NCBI GenBank assembly: GCA_003694225.1
Contig: RFKT01000003.1
Location: forward strand, 1-7,318
Direction of reading: 5' to 3'
Source: Candidatus Dadabacteria bacterium
GTDB taxonomy: Bacteria; Bdellovibrionota_C; UBA2361; J135
Length of the DNA stretch: 7,318 nt
Both the position numbers and the translations under genes were made by a program. Positions 6,367 through 7,318 of this stretch are shown here, in pieces. The notes under the pieces were generated by a model. That model was not told the origin of the DNA. It did not search any database and saw only the letters and a program-made list of their open reading frames with translations. Within the stretch, counting starts at the first letter, position 1. The number at the start of each line of letters is the position of its first letter.

Positions 6367-6371
6367 GACTT

Positions 6372-7318
6372 TTATTCGCTGAGAGAGTTTCTCTTATTTT
6401 CCGCGTCGGCTGCTTCTCGTGCTTTTTGCCAGAAATCTGTTTTCCCGGCCTGCCTACCGTAAAGCCTGAAACAGACCTTTTTAGGCCTCCCACCATTTGG
6501 CTGGTCAACAGTTGGTATCATAAAAGATCTTTGGTTTCCTAGCAGGTAGTTTTTTAGAGATAAGACGATACCGTGGTAGAGCTCATGCCTTGTCACTATC
6601 TGCCTTGTTAACCCTGTATAAATATTTTCATTTAATCCTTCTTTTGCAGCATTTATAACCATTCCAACGACTCCTTTGTTTTGGTCAGGATCTTTTACGG
6701 TTTTAAATTGCTTGAAGGCAATTAATTCGAAATGTCCGCGATAAGGTTCCATTAAATCATATACAAGAGCAGGATAATCCGTAGTAACATGCAGAAAGCC
6801 GTGGAATGGGGATAGATGATGATATGTTATCCACCTCAACACTATTCCACTGAGAAATTTTGAGAGTGCATTTAGAGACGAAGCAATCATGCCGTTTTCT
6901 CTTCTTTTGCTCTTTTTAAATCCAAGTTTTTTGTAATATTCACTCCAATATCTTTTAGCGTGCAGTGCTTCTAGTTGCCTGATTTCTTTTAGTGTCATCT
7001 CTTTCGTTGGGAGCTCATAATTTGGAATAAGCCATTTCATGGCTTTAAACTTTGCCTTGATAATTTGTCTTGCAATATGGCGGACCTTATGACCATTTGC
7101 TCTGAATATCATCTGTTTTGATATTGTATCTTGAATGTCAGCGCGGAGAGGAGAGCAGATATATATGGGTTTTGCTACATTCCTCCTGTGAATTATTATA
7201 GGAATGCCTTTTTTACAGATATGCTCTAAAATGTTGGCTGGCAATTGGCCATAGTCTCCATAAATCATTATCGAGGACACGGAATTAAGGCTTGTGCAAA
7301 CTTCCCCGCCGTTGTAAA
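6372..7318 (-). CDS. cas1: CRISPR-associated integrase/endonuclease Cas1, 5'-partial
   Basis: Cas1 is the metal-dependent DNA integrase that, usually with Cas2, inserts new spacers into CRISPR arrays. I identify it from family pattern. The N-terminal beta-domain contains SSIMIYGDYGQLP and GIPIIIHRRN. The helical catalytic domain contains LEALHAKRYW, SLNALSKF, GFLHVTTDYPALVYDLMEPYR and a basic C-terminal tail. Numbered from the GTG at 7280, the metal ligands are Glu104, His164 and Asp175, matching E. coli Glu141, His208 and Asp221, so catalysis should be possible. The frame stays open from 7280 to the window edge, and the extra residues (YNGGEVCTSLNS) look like the strand before the usual SSI segment. 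The GTG is therefore probably not the true start, and roughly 20 more residues should lie outside. No cas2 follows on its 3' side and no repeats are visible. The subtype cannot be assigned from here. Confidence 0.88.
   Translation of the reverse strand, partial: YNGGEVCTSLNSVSSIMIYGDYGQLPANILEHICKKGIPIIIHRRNVAKPIYICSPLRADIQDTISKQMIFRANGHKVRHIARQIIKAKFKAMKWLIPNYELPTKEMTLKEIRQLEALHAKRYWSEYYKKLGFKKSKRRENGMIASSLNALSKFLSGIVLRWITYHHLSPFHGFLHVTTDYPALVYDLMEPYRGHFELIAFKQFKTVKDPDQNKGVVGMVINAAKEGLNENIYTGLTRQIVTRHELYHGIVLSLKNYLLGNQRSFMIPTVDQPNGGRPKKVCFRLYGRQAGKTDFWQKAREAADAENKRNSLSE

Noticed and set aside
6230..6371. CRISPR repeat next to cas1
   Set aside because: Only a single 17-nt palindrome is present, with no regularly spaced second copy.
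6135..6508. Short open frames between and over the ends of the exported-protein gene and cas1 (6135-6365, 6259-6462 on +; 6326-6508 on -)
   Set aside because: They lack ribosome binding sites, overlap better-supported genes in other frames, and partly translate the palindrome.

Overview
This window is bacterial chromosomal DNA. Bases 338-5645 are a block of co-oriented housekeeping genes on the + strand: acpP, then glyA - nrdR - ribE - ribBA - ribH - nusB. This glyA-nrdR-rib-nusB order is typical of Proteobacteria and especially of delta-proteobacterial (Desulfobacterota-like) genomes. The window has no rRNA or other decisive marker, so the phylum remains an inference. Composition is moderate and arginine codons are often AGG/AGA.

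Layout. Bases 1-337 contain no convincing gene and probably hold the acpP promoter. acpP (338-577) is followed by an intrinsic terminator (601-630) and a second hairpin (706-727), then glyA starts at 764. glyA, nrdR, ribE and ribBA are packed tightly, with stop/start overlaps or gaps below 30 nt. A 228-nt gap (4393-4620) with a terminator-like hairpin and a possible extended -10 promoter precedes ribH and nusB. A well-formed sigma70-type promoter (5733-5761) drives a small exported protein (5819-6229). The window ends with a minus-strand cas1 gene (6372 to beyond 7318), convergent with the exported-protein gene. Its true start lies outside the window.

How the genes work together. RibBA provides both entry reactions of riboflavin synthesis (GTP cyclohydrolase II, and DHBP synthase from ribulose 5-phosphate). 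RibH makes 6,7-dimethyl-8-ribityllumazine and RibE dismutates it to riboflavin. RibD, needed in between, is absent from its usual place between nrdR and ribE. GlyA supplies one-carbon units, NrdR represses ribonucleotide reductase genes, NusB acts in transcription antitermination, and AcpP carries acyl chains.

Most notable points. (1) A Cas1 integrase with its catalytic Glu/His/Asp intact lies beside a housekeeping operon, with no cas2 on its downstream side and no CRISPR repeats in view. (2) Two riboflavin enzymes carry substitutions at normally conserved active-site positions: RibBA His to Gln in the GHTE motif, and RibE Asp to Ala in the second DGxSLT motif. (3) The ribH leader contains competing helices. 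(4) A near-consensus promoter points antisense into the 3' end of cas1.
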